From Hyphodiscus hymeniophilus (lineage: Eukaryota; Ascomycota; Leotiomycetes; Helotiales; Hyphodiscaceae), in assembly GCA_016508695.1 (NCBI GenBank), contig VNKQ01000009.1:496001-560000 (forward strand): 64,000 nucleotides of DNA, written 5' to 3'. The notes under the pieces were generated by a model, which saw only the letters and a program-made list of their open reading frames with translations, was not told where the DNA came from and searched no databases. Shown here piece after piece: positions 35,901-46,667 of the stretch. Each line of letters starts with the position of its first letter. Position 1 is the first letter of the stretch. Made by a program: the position numbers and the translations under genes.

Positions 35901-36082
35901 TTAAGCCACAAATATTTAATTTTGATGAGGATGGAGACATGGATGAACAATTAAAGGCATTCATGGAACAATATTCAGCCCCAGAGGTAGAAGAGGACGC
36001 AAACACAGCCGGCACTGTACCGGAAGCAGGAAAAGAGCCAGAGAAAGAGGAGACGGGTGAAAAGCCCCATGATGAGCTATGA
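32999..36082 (+). CDS. LHS1: ER-lumenal Hsp70-like nucleotide exchange factor LHS1/GRP170
   Basis: One uninterrupted frame of 1027 residues. LHS1 (mammalian GRP170/HYOU1) sits in the ER lumen, acts as exchange factor for Kar2/BiP and helps import and fold proteins. A signal peptide is clear (basic start, then SPLFSLLCLFCVFSSTALAA). The Hsp70-type ATPase domain follows: VLGVDLGTEYIKAALV, IVMTVPPFYSAEEKRA, LVFDMGAGSTKATLLKF and ILHGGAIRTPFVQK. The substrate-binding region is interrupted by a Ser/Thr/Lys-rich loop (about residues 618-660), then a long charged helical domain typical of large Hsp70s. The protein ends in HDEL, the yeast-type ER retrieval signal. A 3.1-kb gene with no intron is unusual beside its intron-containing neighbours. 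Confidence 0.97.
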   Translation: MARSRNSNRFISSPLFSLLCLFCVFSSTALAASAVLGVDLGTEYIKAALVKPGIPLEIVLTKDSRRKEASTVAFKPPKNPQSGSFPERAYGSDAVALSARFPGDVYSNLKVLLGLPADNSLVTEYASRHPALRLETEKTRGTAAFRSGAFAEDEEPFSVEELLAMELQSIQKNAEALAGSRVKDIVMTVPPFYSAEEKRAVKLAAELAGLRVLELVSDGLAVGLNYATSRTFPSVNEGGKPEIHLVFDMGAGSTKATLLKFQGRTVKDVGKFNKTIQEVQVLGTGWDRTLGGDALNAVIVDDMVTQFIESKSAKSVSPTIESVKGHGRAAAKLWKEAERLRQVLSANTNTQASFEGLYEDVDFRYKISRADFEKLAEPHAARISPAIQKALDIANVKVTDIDSVILHGGAIRTPFVQKELEKFIGSSDKVRTNVNADEAAVFGAGFRGAGLSPSFRVKEIRSSEGVAYRAGMKWTNTNGKPQHQQLWQATSFLGAEKQYTFKNQIDPFEINFYQHVGSDENVSPGSAEKELLTVTTKNLTESVAQLKTKFGCDDAGINLHLSTRLSPVDGEVEIVKLVLDCEVEDTDKPGMVDSMKGLFGFGKKDQAPLSEDGEEPLESSVTESATTSSTSSSTSSSAPAKSATKESKDSKEPKSKPSKHLEIVPIEYTIDIKGSPQLPALEKSRMKDRITAFDDSDRSRRLREEALNQLEGYTYHARDLLDNEDFVAVSTQEERTNLETKAKAASEWIYSGGSDATREELKAKLKEMRDIVGPIESRKEEAAGRPEAIKALQQAINETTQIMDGVMGQIENDTKIHSSFSASKSSAPTKPTKSATVDEFADLEDDATATVSASPEKETLDPPTYTAADLIRPQSLYDSVTKWLVEKLAEQEKLSPTDDPVLLVKDLTAKTKELTDMHVDILMKSMKRPHKTSRKPVKPPKGAKVGKKKSKTGSADKAAPSLDFGDGVKPQIFNFDEDGDMDEQLKAFMEQYSAPEVEEDANTAGTVPEAGKEPEKEETGEKPHDEL

Positions 36083-36525
36083 AGTAGACATTCGGCATAT
36101 AAGCGATCATTCTATTGTTTTCAACCAACATTTGTCGGTGCTCCGTTCTCTAATTGATTGCGTTGTGATAAAACCCGGGTGCCACGACCAACCGGATCAG
36201 CGACCTTGGTCAAGTACCTAGGGCTGACGTGTGGCCCGTTGTGGGGGAGGTTTGCACGGCGGGGATACCAGGCTTTCTCCTGAGGCTGAGCTGATAGTTC
36301 ATGCGACCGAACAGGGGGAGCTGCGAGCCCGTCACACAGACCTCCCGTCTGCGTCCCGTTTGCCCCCCGTTTGCCCCCCGATTGCCTCCCGTTCAGACTC
36401 CATCCAGAAATAGGTACGGAAGTGCCTACCATTCGTTTATACAAAAGGCTACGACACAATCTCCCGATGAGTCTTGTTTCATTCGTGCAGTCTTCGAGGC
36501 TGTCGAGCAGCACAGTGCTCCAAAT
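36083..36525. other. Intergenic region with a short tandem repeat
   Basis: Contains the 3' flank of LHS1 and the presumed promoter and 5' UTR of the membrane protein gene. The frame of the downstream gene stays open upstream to 36301 but has no convincing earlier start, so the ATG at 36526 is preferred. Confidence 0.5.
36345..36388. repeat. 11-bp tandem repeat, four units
   Basis: Units of the form CCGTTTGCCCC are repeated four times, two of them perfect and two with two or three changes. It lies about 140 bp upstream of the next start codon, in a probable 5' UTR or promoter. Confidence 0.85.
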
Positions 36526-38725
36526 ATGTCGTTTAGAGCCGTATCACGTGATGCTGGAATCAGTCCGTTGGTTCCTGAGATGGAGATATCAGGGTCGCCA
36601 GGACGAGATATGGGGCAATCGAGACAGCGGTCGGAATCAAGACAGCTTCTCTCTTCGCCGAGGAACTTGTTTGAATATTCTGCCACCAGCCACTTTCAGT
36701 TTCCGGAGTCAAGGCAGAGCGATCCTAGATTTCCGGATTGGTCTTTCGATCCTCAGACCCTGAGAAGATCAAGGCGACAATGGTGGCGAGATTTCTCTCT
36801 TGACATCTTGATGTTGGCGATAGGAGTGCCATTCATCGCTCTGGCTGGTTTTGTGATGCGGATCAACGGAAGGATCACTGGACAGCAGGAACTTAATGTT
36901 TTAGAGCAGTGTATCAAAGGGGTATGTACCTTCTCTCCCGCTCTGAACCATTTCGCTGACAAAACAGGCCGCTACTTTGTTTCCCCTTATCTTCTCCATT
37001 GTTGTCGGAAGGGCTTTGGTCAAACTCGCAACATGGAGGTTAGAACGTGGTGCTGCAATCGGATTACTAGAGCAGCTTATGGGAAGTCGTACTGTTGGCG
37101 GTACAATAGCGACACAGTCTCGATTGCACTCCGTGAGCTTGGTTGCCGTTGGACTCATACTCTTATGGTTACTATCTCCTCTGGGGAGCCAAGCTGTCCT
37201 ACGAATCCTTACGACCACCAGTAGACCTACGACGAGTTCAGGAAACGTCACCTACGTTAATACAAGGCAGCCAAGCTTTTCGGGATATACGTCTTTCGAC
37301 TCATGGTTTTCAGGCTTTGCATCATTGTTTAGCGCAGCTTTACTTGCCACACCAGATAACAAGAACGGGATAGATTTATGGAGTAATCTCAAGATTCCTT
37401 ATTTCTCGCGCCTCTCCAATTTTCCACAAGACTCAGACGGCTGGATCCAAGTACCGCAAGGGACCAACATGACAATTTATTCCTCTTTGTTTGGAATCCC
37501 AGTCTCTGGTCTTCCGATAGGAAATATATCATTTAGTCTCGAGTCAACATATCTCGAGCTAGATTGTCAAAACATTACATCAAACATCACGAGAGATGGG
37601 GCCGAATTCTTCAACCCGGGTTTGATATCTTCAAGCGGGCCGTTCAAGAGTGCACAAAATATTACGAACTCAACACCTTGGGCGGTCGGCTATCTGGGTA
37701 CCGACGTGACCGGGCTACTTCCTTCACAACCTTTCGGATCACGCAAGTGTCCGGACTGCCTCCCGAACAATGTGAGGGGCACGACGTTCTTCCCCGGTCT
37801 ACTCCTTTACCAAGATTTCGAAGGAGCTCAAAACGTCACTAGCATTTACTGCGCGCCTTCACAAGCATATGTGGAATCTACCATCACCTGTAACAAGACC
37901 GAAACCAGCCAAAAGTGTACTGTGACGGCACAACGGTTATCTACGCTCCCACACATGCCCACCCAGCTCACCTACCTCAGCTTTGGCCAGATATTTACTG
38001 GTCTCAGTGCACTCCTACCTGAAACAACACAGCAACTCAACCACGTTGACCTGCTACAAAACTACATCACGAATCCGGATGACAACCAGTTCATCCAGTC
38101 TGCACAATGGCCCTCCGCGTCTCCCAACTCTACCGAAAATGGAGAATCCCGCTTCCTCACTCTACCCCTCGAGGACTTCGGAAGCCGTCTCGGACAGGTG
38201 ATAAACGCCTTCCTATTCGGCAGCACTCTCAACTCACCCGAAATCCTCACCCACTCCACCCCCCTCCCAAATCTCACCCCGGCAACCCAAGACGACGATC
38301 TCGTGGCCCTGATCCAGAATCTCACCTCGACCTTCACCGTGCCCGCAAACATCACTTCCCACGCCCAGGTCTACGTCGCCTCCTATCCCTGGCTGATCAC
38401 GTACCTCATCTCCTCGCTCACGCTCCCCTTCTCCGCCCTCGCGGCAGCCATACTGTCCCGCCTATCCAAAGCGCCCGACTATCTCGGCTTCGTGTCGAGC
38501 ATCGCAAGGGAGAGCCAGTATGCGGGCGTGCCGAGGGGCGGTGTGGGCATGGATGGGATACAGCGGACGAGAGGGCTCAGGAGTATAAGGATCCGATTAG
38601 GGGATGTCGGGGATGCGGAACGGGGCGTGGAGATCGGGACGGGTGTCGCACTCAGCGTGGGGGTCTTGGCGATTGGGGAGGAGGGGAGTACGAAGCGGAT
38701 TGATGGGAGGAAGCTGTATATTTAA
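36526..38725 (+). CDS. Large fungal membrane glycoprotein of unknown function
   Basis: Two exons, 36526-36921 and 36968-38725, giving about 717 residues. A disordered N terminus rich in Ser, Arg and Pro is followed by membrane segments LDILMLAIGVPFIALAGFVM, AATLFPLIFSIVVGRALVKL (joined across the intron) and LVAVGLILLWLLSPLGSQAV. Then comes a large region of about 400 residues with more than a dozen N-x-S/T sites and paired Cys (RKCPDCLP, IYCAPS, ITCNKT, QKCTVT), which should be extracytoplasmic. A last hydrophobic segment (WLITYLISSLTLPFSALAAAI) leads to a cytoplasmic tail. This architecture, three N-terminal passes, a glycosylated loop and one C-terminal pass, is common in multicopy filamentous-fungal membrane proteins that carry no assigned function. 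I do not recognise an enzymatic motif. Confidence 0.88.
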
Positions 38726-39447
38726 ACGGCTTCTTGTATATTATATGAATCTCATGAATAGAATTCGTGGTTTTCAAATGAAGGCGTTTACTTGAAGTCT
38801 TTGCATTCTCGCGTTCTAATGGCTCCATTGTCCTCAAGCAGACGAACAGGTCAAGCGGGCCATGGGGCACATTTTCTCTTCATTCCCTGGGTACCACTGC
38901 ATGTCTTATTAACTTCCTTGCAGGTGAAGAGCAACAGCAAACCGGATATTTTCATGAGCGGGTGTAAAGACCCATCAAGATATTCGATGAGCAGTAGCTT
39001 CTGCAGTCAACATTTGCAGGATATTTCTAAACATGTTCTTTTCAGCCAAGCAAGAGAAAGAGGAACTGAACTTCAAGAAACCTGACTTTTGCTCCCAGTC
39101 ATCGACCATACTTGGAAAGTTAGAAAGTCTGCTTTGGATGTTCTTTGACTTACTCTATACAGAGCCAGTCACTCCTACAGCTTAGTGTAGATGTTTGGAA
39201 TGGGACTAGTTGTGGTTTCTCAAGCACAAGGCGAGAGAGAAAGATAGGTAGTTTTTGACACTTTATCTAAATGGATATCTAGTGGATTATGAAACTTGCT
39301 CATGAGCGGACACCTCCAAGGGAGAGTAAGTAGTGTCACTGCTTTACTTTGCTTTGATCATTTTTGGACTTTAACCTGATTATAGGCATGGCCCATGCTA
39401 GAGGGTTGATATACCGTTGCAGTCGTTACATTCGAACGGGTAGAGCT
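38726..39447. other. Convergent intergenic region
   Basis: 3' flanks of the membrane glycoprotein and esterase genes. Short frames only. Nothing recognised. Confidence 0.55.
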
Positions 39448-41405
39448 TCATAGCATAAACAGCGCAGCAAGAATCCCACTCGCAATCACCACCCCTGGAA
39501 CACCCACCTCCACCGCCCTCCTCCCATTCGAAGCACGCGTAGTACTCGAAGGCGCGCTCCCTGTCGAGCTCGGCCCCGAAGTCGGCACCGAACTTGTTGC
39601 CGTCGTACTTGTAGGGCCCAACAGATAATTGCTCGTGTTGGTACTCGAGACATTCGCATATATACAAAGCGCATCATACAAGCTTGGCAAGGCCAGATTG
39701 GTTCCCGTGACATTGTTGAACGCCAACCTGACCAGCGTCTCTGCGCCTGCATCATACATCGGCCAGCCTTCCCCGTAGGTGGTCAATCCTTTCGCGGGAT
39801 CCTTAGCGAAGGCAGCCCAGGCTCCGCGCATGTAATTACCTATTGAGATCTCCTCGGTGGTTGGGGTGGGGTCCTCAGGCACGGTGTCGAAGAGGACGGG
39901 GACTTCGGATGCGTGCCAGGCTCCTGCTTCGGAGGAGACGGCCATGTCTGGGAAGACACCGAAGTAACGGTAGCGCCATGTTGGGTTTTTCGCTGCTACA
40001 GAGGCGTTCGCGCGAATTCCCGCTGGGCAGGTGAACTCTTGGATGTTGAAGTCGTCCCAGAAAAGATCCGGATATGTGACGTTGTCCAGAGCGAATTCTG
40101 TTCGAAAGAGGCCGGCTTCGTAGTTGTTGTTTCCGATCAAGAGAGGGACACTGGCCGGGGTGCGCTCAGAGTAGTTGGAGAATATAACAGTGCCATCTAC
40201 TGTTGGTCCGAAATAGCCAAGGATGTTTGATTGCACAGAGTCGGCCGAGGGAATTATGTTGAGGATATCTTGGGCGTCCTTCGTCCGCATGCATGCCAGA
40301 ACTTCTGTGGCATTGGAAGAAGCATCACCGCATCCCAAGGACGCCGTCACATTGAACCAGTACCCCTCTGATTCTGTTGCCAAATGTGGCAGTCCCCAGC
40401 TATACGCTGTTCCAGATTCGGAAATGAAGCCTTGTGCGATCGGATCTGATGTCCAGGCGTATGAATAAAAGTCCACGGACGCTGCACCAGCTGATTGTCC
40501 AAATAATGTGATTCTCGAGGGGTCTCCACCAAAATTGGCGATATTGTCACGAACCCATTCTATTGCCAGACGCTGATCCAAAAGTCCAAGATTCTGTGTG
40601 CCGACAGGTCCTCCTGGGAATCCGAGAATGCTGAGTCGATAACTGTCCAGATTTAGCAATGCACTCTCCATATAGACATAGTATCATACTTGAAAGATAC
40701 CAGAACGACGTCTTCCTGTTCAACTATGTTCGCTCCATTGTATCCCTTTATTGCAGAACTGCCACTGTTGAAGCCGCCTATTTTCAAATTAGAGCTGAGA
40801 ATTTTCATGAATCTCTGGGGCTTCAGAAGTGGTCAGGATTCCTCAGAAACAAACAGCAATGCAGTATGAGATCCAAACTTGCCTCCGTACACCCAGACTA
40901 GGACTGCTTTCTTTGCCTCTCCAGTCTGTGGTTTCGTCCAAACGTTCAAGTATAAACAATCCTCGCTATAGCCTTTTGGAGTACTCAAAAGCGACAAGAC
41001 CTCGACTCCCGCTTGTGTGATATTGGCGGCGGCAAGATTGGTGGACCCTGAAGTGCCATTGGAGACTTGGATTGGGCACGAGAGACTCTGTACGCGATAT
41101 GTCAGCAGCATTCCAGCATGCAAGATCTCCAAACTCACAAAATTAGATCCATTGAGCGGCGAACTCCCCGTAAAATTCACGGGTTCTGCAAACCGCAGGT
41201 CACCAATCGGTGGCTGCGCGAAGGGTATACCAAGATATTCCGAGACGTCGGAATCATTGGATGCTGGATGACCTGAGACTGGACCACTATTCGTCTGAAC
41301 CGTCTGCCCTACGGTCCAATTGGCCTGTCTCTCGCGCAAGGCTTGGATTCCATCAGCGCATACGCAGGCTGCGGTTGTGAGGATGACGATGATGGATGAT
41401 TTCAT
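39448..41405 (-). CDS. Type-B carboxylesterase/lipase, probably GPI-anchored
   Basis: Four exons on the minus strand: 41405-41139, 41087-40883, 40777-40690, 40642-39448, giving 584 residues. Secreted type-B esterases hydrolyse carboxylic esters. A signal peptide is present (MKSSIIVILTTAACVCADG). Family motifs appear in order: YLGIPFAQPPIGDLRF, SEDCLYLNVWTP-like SEDCLYLNVW, the oxyanion-hole motif VYGGGFNSG (rebuilt by splicing), VSFNYRLSILGFPG, and the nucleophile elbow FGQSAGA (Ser237). The acid and base are probably the Glu in NNNYEAGLFR and the His in GAWHASEVPVLF. The C terminus is Ser/Thr-rich and ends in a hydrophobic tail (VVIASGILAALFML) typical of a GPI signal. Intron 2 has a GC donor (GCAAGT) rather than GT. 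Substrate unknown. Confidence 0.94.
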
Positions 41406-43480
41406 CTTGGACCAACTGTCAAGCCCAAAGCCAGGCAGGCTTTGACAAATTGAAGATTAGGAAATATGTAGATGAGAGAGAGGGAGAGAGAAAGAGGGGG
41501 AAAAGAGAGCGGAGACGACAAAGGAATGGTGACTTTTCCCCATTGTGCGAGTAGGAGACGGAGGTAGCGGCCACGAGGCTATGTCATTCCAGGACAGTAG
41601 AGTAGTAGTAGAGTTAGACCAACAGACATGACTTGCAGTGCGGGGTGCGACGGAAAGTGCTGGATTGGCCAAGCTGTCAAGAGTTCAAGACGTACTCGAG
41701 TACTTAGCTGCGTAGGGCCGGCGTAAATGCGATATTGGGACGCAAGCGGCGCAGGAGTTGGGACGACCAGACCAGGTTGAGAAGTCCCAATCCGAAGAGA
41801 GACGATTCCAACAGCTTCACATGAGCGCCATGGCATATTGTTACTCTGCTATGGGCCAAGTACTTACCAGATACTTTTTTCCCTATCGAGCCTCAATTCT
41901 CGAGCCTCAATTCTCGAGTCTCAACTCTCAACCCTCAACTCTCAACCCTCAACTCTCAACCCTCAACTCTCAACCCTCAACCCTCAATCCTCGATTGCCG
42001 TCGAAATGCTGTCCTCGTGCTTCAGAAGAAGTAAATCTTCCAGAACCCCACTCCACCCCACAATATCTTCCTGGGTAGATTGCGAATTGCGGCGCAGGAC
42101 AAGCGGCCTGCCATTGTGGTTAGTCCGCACTGTACAATCCTGGGTTTATCGTTGGGTAAAACCTGTAGGGATGCCAGGTTTGTACTGATTATGGTTTGAC
42201 GGCGTCCACGAGAACGATCTAATCACGATGATACACGATTCACGAGAACAGGGCTAACGACTGCGCGGAGATATGTGGGATTGTCCCTGTACTCGAACTG
42301 TGAAATACAAGCACAATGCAAGCACCTTTTGCGAATTATGTGGAAGCCTGACTGGATCAGCCACAGCTGCCAACGCAAGATCTCAATAGCGTCGACGCCG
42401 CCTGCTAGTCTGCAGCTGTCGTTCAGCCCGTCCGGAAATCCCAAGCCGAGGTTTTTTCTTTACTTACCACCCTAGGTACTTATTTTGGCATAAGTGGGAG
42501 AAAATTGTCGGGTGCTGCTCAAGTGGTGAAGATAGGTTGTGCATTGCAGGAATCCACGAACGCAGGTACAAATTCTAATTTGATGAGCTGGGTGAGGTGT
42601 GCCAAAGAGTCGAAAGGGCATTCCTATGTGATCCCTAGTAGTTCGGACCCCAACGTCTAGCTACCTACCTACTAGACTAGGTCTCACTTCTACAGCTTTC
42701 ACCGTAGAGTTAAGAGATAGATGTATTTCTAGCTTCTAGTATATAAAAAGGCCCCCGGAGACTATGTTTGCCTGAATTAATTCCTGCTCTACCTATACTA
42801 TCAGTCGGTTTAGTACTGTCCCGAGAATGCGTCGAGTTCGACGCTGACTGTGGGAACAAATTTTGTCTCACAAACTGCATTGTGGTAAATGGCCTCCAGT
42901 TTCTGTCTTGCATAGTAGCTTCACTTACACCAACACTCATACAATGCCAAGCTTTACAGACCGACGCGTACTAAAGAATCCAAGCTACGGTGGGTAGGCT
43001 TGAGGTAGGAATCAGCCAAGCGTTGACTTCTACTCTACTCTCTTATCCCTGGGAGGCCGGCCAAAATCTAGATAATCTATTTCGGCTCATGCTCATTTCT
43101 GTAACAGGGATTTATCTGTGATTCTCAACTTCTTCTGTCTCTGTGTTGGGGGTACGACATGTTGAGTTTATAGAGAAAATGAGGCTTGATTGTCTGAGTT
43201 GCAAGATGCTGGCAAAATGCATTTTTCTAATGTATACATGATATGCCTCGTGGAATAGGAATGTCTAACACTGGCTCCGACGAGTATGTATCTAGAGGTT
43301 CGGGAGATTATCACGTTGCTATTAGAAATCTGACTACATAAGTGTCCTGTGTTCATTTGTCCATTCAATATATATAAATTTTGTACAGAAGAGAAACTAA
43401 CTCAGACTCATATGTAAACTCCGTCTCATTTTTCATTCCCTCCGGTATCATATCTTAGCATACCACATGTTCGTAAACAA
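41406..43480. other. Long intergenic region with a heptamer repeat
   Basis: This 2.1 kb gap lies upstream of the esterase and downstream of the pepsin-like gene. It contains the heptamer array listed separately and an otherwise featureless AT-rich stretch; short frames such as 41838-42188 merely run through the repeat. Confidence 0.55.
41887..41996. repeat. Heptanucleotide minisatellite CTCAACY plus 14-bp units
   Basis: Ten consecutive 7-bp units (CTCAACT alternating with CTCAACC, the last CTCAATC) occupy 41920-41989, with a diverged eleventh to 41996. Two perfect 14-bp units CGAGCCTCAATTCT precede them at 41887-41914. The array is 480-520 bp upstream of the esterase start. Confidence 0.92.
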
Positions 43481-45566
43481 CTAATTCCACCGCTCCTCAA
43501 ACCTGCTCCCCCTCGTCCCAGTCCTCTGCACCGGCGTTGAAGGCGTCCAGGTCGCTTCACTTGGGTCGCTCACCGTCGGACTATTCGCCCTCGTCCCTCC
43601 CAGCATAGTGCTCCACCTCGTCGGCGTCGTCGGACTGACAACATGCTGCTCTTGTTCTCCATTCCCCTGACCTAGATCACGAGGCTCACCCAGACCCCTC
43701 TGTTGAGCCCCCAACTCCGCCATCGGTGTCTTCCTCTCCTCCGTCACCGGGCTCAGACTACTGACCGCCGTCTCCCTACTACTATCACTGGGTCCATTAA
43801 CCCTCTCCGATGACACCCTTCCTTCAGCCATTGGGACTTCGGCTTCGAGCTCTTGCGGATGCATGATCGGATTCCCTTGAATCTCGACTTTGGCGTCTTG
43901 GCCAGATACTTCTGAGGTGTAAGCTGACGTTTGTTGGCCATAGGAACTTTGATCATTTTCGATTCGCTTTCCGCTGTCGATTTCATGAACGGGCGAAGAT
44001 GGACGCTTTGGGTCGCGCTTTTTGAAGCAGAGGAGCCCGCGTAAACAGCAGAATAAGATGGCACCAATTACGAGTAGTACGGCGATAGCACCGACCACGA
44101 TTCCCGCTATAGCACCACCAGAGAGCTTACTGTGATGCGAAGTGGGCTTTGGATCCGAAGTGGAGCCGGAGCCGGAGCCGGTTGTGCTGTTGCTTGTTGA
44201 TGTTGTAGGTTCAGAAGAGGGGATGGCGATTACTTGTGCAGAAGCAGTGTCGTCAAAGATACATTGGGAGACGTTGAAAGTCCTAGTATTGTAATCGGCC
44301 GTCACGTAGGCTTCTTGCAAGAATGTCCGTCCGAGTGTGTATTGGGAGGCGTCTGTTGCTTGCATGAGAGGGAAGTAGAGAGATGAGGAGTTCGGTAGAA
44401 TTGGGGCCGTGACATTCAGATCAAATGCGGCGTATGGCAGCACAATATCAACTGTTGGGCCTCCCGTCTTCTGATTACCCAGTGTAATCGTTATGTTGGG
44501 GTTCAAATTCAGGAGGTTCTCGTGCGTTGCGGCATCAATCAAATAGGTTCCTGTGGTGTTATCGAGACTGATGTTGAGGGCTTTCTCGAATTGTTGGCAG
44601 ACTTCTACTGGGAGCCACAACTCTGGTACGACTGAGTCGATGAATGCGAATTCTGGGGTGGACATCAAGGTGGTGTTTCCAGTGGATGTTGTAGCAGTCA
44701 TTGACCGAATTGTGGGGACAATATCTCGCAGATTGTCGCCAGTCATGGTAAAGACGACATCGTTCGGTGTGAAGCGTGAGGCGTCGTATCCTCCGAAGAT
44801 TAGACTTCCGAATACGCTTTTCAGTTGATAGTATGCTCCTGCCGTATAGCTCCAACTCATACTTGATATAGTGCCATTGGAGTAAAGCGTATCTGAGAAG
44901 CTTGGTTGCGGGTCCCCATAGCCAGAGAAATTGGTCGGCTGGAAGCCCAATCCCAACATGCCAAACCAGAAAGTATCAGAAAAAATCGCGGAGACAATCT
45001 GATGTGGAAGAGTCGGCCCAGTATCATTCGTATATCCCAAGCCGACAGTATCAAAGCCTACAGGTATCAGCATCCTGCCTCACTCAAGAGATAACAACCA
45101 AACCATATTGACCCTCTCCCGACTCCCCGAGATTTGTGTCTAGCCCCAATGCATATTGCTTTCCCTGCTCCCAAGTCGAAGATGTAAAATTGCTGAATAC
45201 TCCACCTCTGGCATCCTGACAATTTGCTGCCACTCCTACAGAAGCATCGCATACCGCGCCCGCAGCTCCATATATAACCCAAGTTTCCTGCCAACTCGTT
45301 GCAGGTAACACACGGTAGACCTGCTCGGGTGTACCTACTCGAATTTCGAACGTGCTCCAAGTCCCATCAACACCTTCCCTATGCCTCACTTAGCAACTTA
45401 TCCGTAAAATGAGAGGATGTGCTTACCAGTGCTGGGAAGGCGTTGCGACTATGGGAGCTTTTAGTGTGATGTTATCCCTCTTCTCCACTTCAAGAGCAAA
45501 CCCTCCCACCAAGGCAAAGAAAAGTAAAAAAGCGAATGACTTTAATAGCGAGCGCATTCCTGCCAT
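43481..45566 (-). CDS. Membrane-anchored pepsin-like (A1-fold) protein with degenerate first active site
   Basis: Three exons on the minus strand: 45566-45427, 45378-45104, 45057-43481, giving about 663 residues. A signal peptide (MRSLLKSFAFLLFFALVGGF) leads to a pepsin-like fold: FEIRVGTPEQ, WVIYG, then a glycosylated body with FGGYDASRF and TLGRTFLQEAYVTADYNTRT, the usual end of the second lobe. Where active A1 peptidases have DTGS, this protein reads LPATSWQETWV (residues 71-81). The second site is FIDSVVPELWLP, keeping an Asp (about 279) but as DS rather than DTG. A single membrane segment (AIAGIVVGAIAVLLVIGAIL, about 453-479) and a Cys-rich juxtamembrane sequence precede a disordered cytoplasmic tail of about 180 residues. 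It is therefore likely a non-proteolytic surface receptor, scaffold or binding protein. The donor of intron 2 (GTTTGG) is atypical. Confidence 0.87.
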
Positions 45567-46667
45567 AACTCAAGTTATGGTAAAAGAAAAACGATTACAA
45601 TGTCGTGGACAGCGGAACTCGGGTCCAACATAAAGAGGAAGGGCACAGGCTGGTGCAGGCAAAGTTGAGCATGAGCTCATACAACGCATGGGTACAGCAA
45701 CATGGGTGATTCCAGACAATACTTACCGTGCAATTGGAGGCCAGAAAGAAACGATCTTCAAACGGGATTGCCGACCTGAGAGGTGCAGAGTTACATGCAG
45801 AGCTCGATGGAGCACTGTCTAGACTGTGTAGAGCAGACATGACGTGAGAGCAAGCAGGGTTGAATGTGACGGAGTCTTTAAAAATGTTGGCAGCCAGTGA
45901 GCTTGGGGCGGGTGAAGCTGGGAACGGGGATCGCCTCCGACGCCATGGTGCTTTTGGAAGAAGAACCTTGCTTCAGCATCAGAGATTCAGAGTGCAGTAT
46001 AGAATTGCCATACGTGACTTGTAACGGGGTAAGGGGAAATGTTTGCGGATTGTTTACTAAGAGCAGAGATGGTTAGATGGTGTTGGTTTGACAGGAACGT
46101 CCGCACGTGGCAACTGTCATGCTGTGGAGCCCCACACTCTGAATTTGAGTAACCAACTTCGATGATCGAGTCTGGAACAAAATGTCCTCGAGTACAATGG
46201 GAGCTGGCGCTTCGTGTGCTTCGCTACGTAGAGTTCGTCGTGGAGAGCATTTACAGGAATTCGAGCGAAATTTACGCATTCCGTCATTTACGATGTGGCT
46301 TCAGATACTGTCTCTGGGAGACATTGTGATACGACCATCACAGCATGGAAATAACAATAGGTTGAATGCTTCCATTCGATTTTGACCACCCGTTTCTTCA
46401 GTAATCTATCGGACCATGCAGAGGAAAAGACCACGGAGAAGAGGGACCAGCGGAAGTAGCAAGGCAAAAGGAAACACATCGAGACCATAGCCTAGGTAAT
46501 AAAGTACAGCAGCAGCCAAAGAAAACTCCAACTACTGCAAGTTGCTCAACACCATTAGCAATGGATGTCTGGACAACTTCCGCCACGCCCTTGCGTATAC
46601 CAACCAACCAACCACTTATTACCAACTTCCACTTGACTCCCAACGTCTATACTACAGGAGTAACCAT
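45567..46667. other. Intergenic region
   Basis: Promoter side of the pepsin-like gene and 3' flank of the ADP/ATP carrier, both minus strand. Short frames (45595-45840, 46182-46385) show no recognised content. Confidence 0.5.

Noticed and set aside
36301..36525. Upstream extension of the membrane glycoprotein gene
   Set aside because: The frame is open but runs through the 11-bp repeat, lacks coding character and has no good start; the ATG at 36526 is better.
41887..41996. Heptamer array as a CRISPR or centromere-like element
   Set aside because: The units are contiguous with no spacers and the genome is eukaryotic; it is a simple minisatellite.
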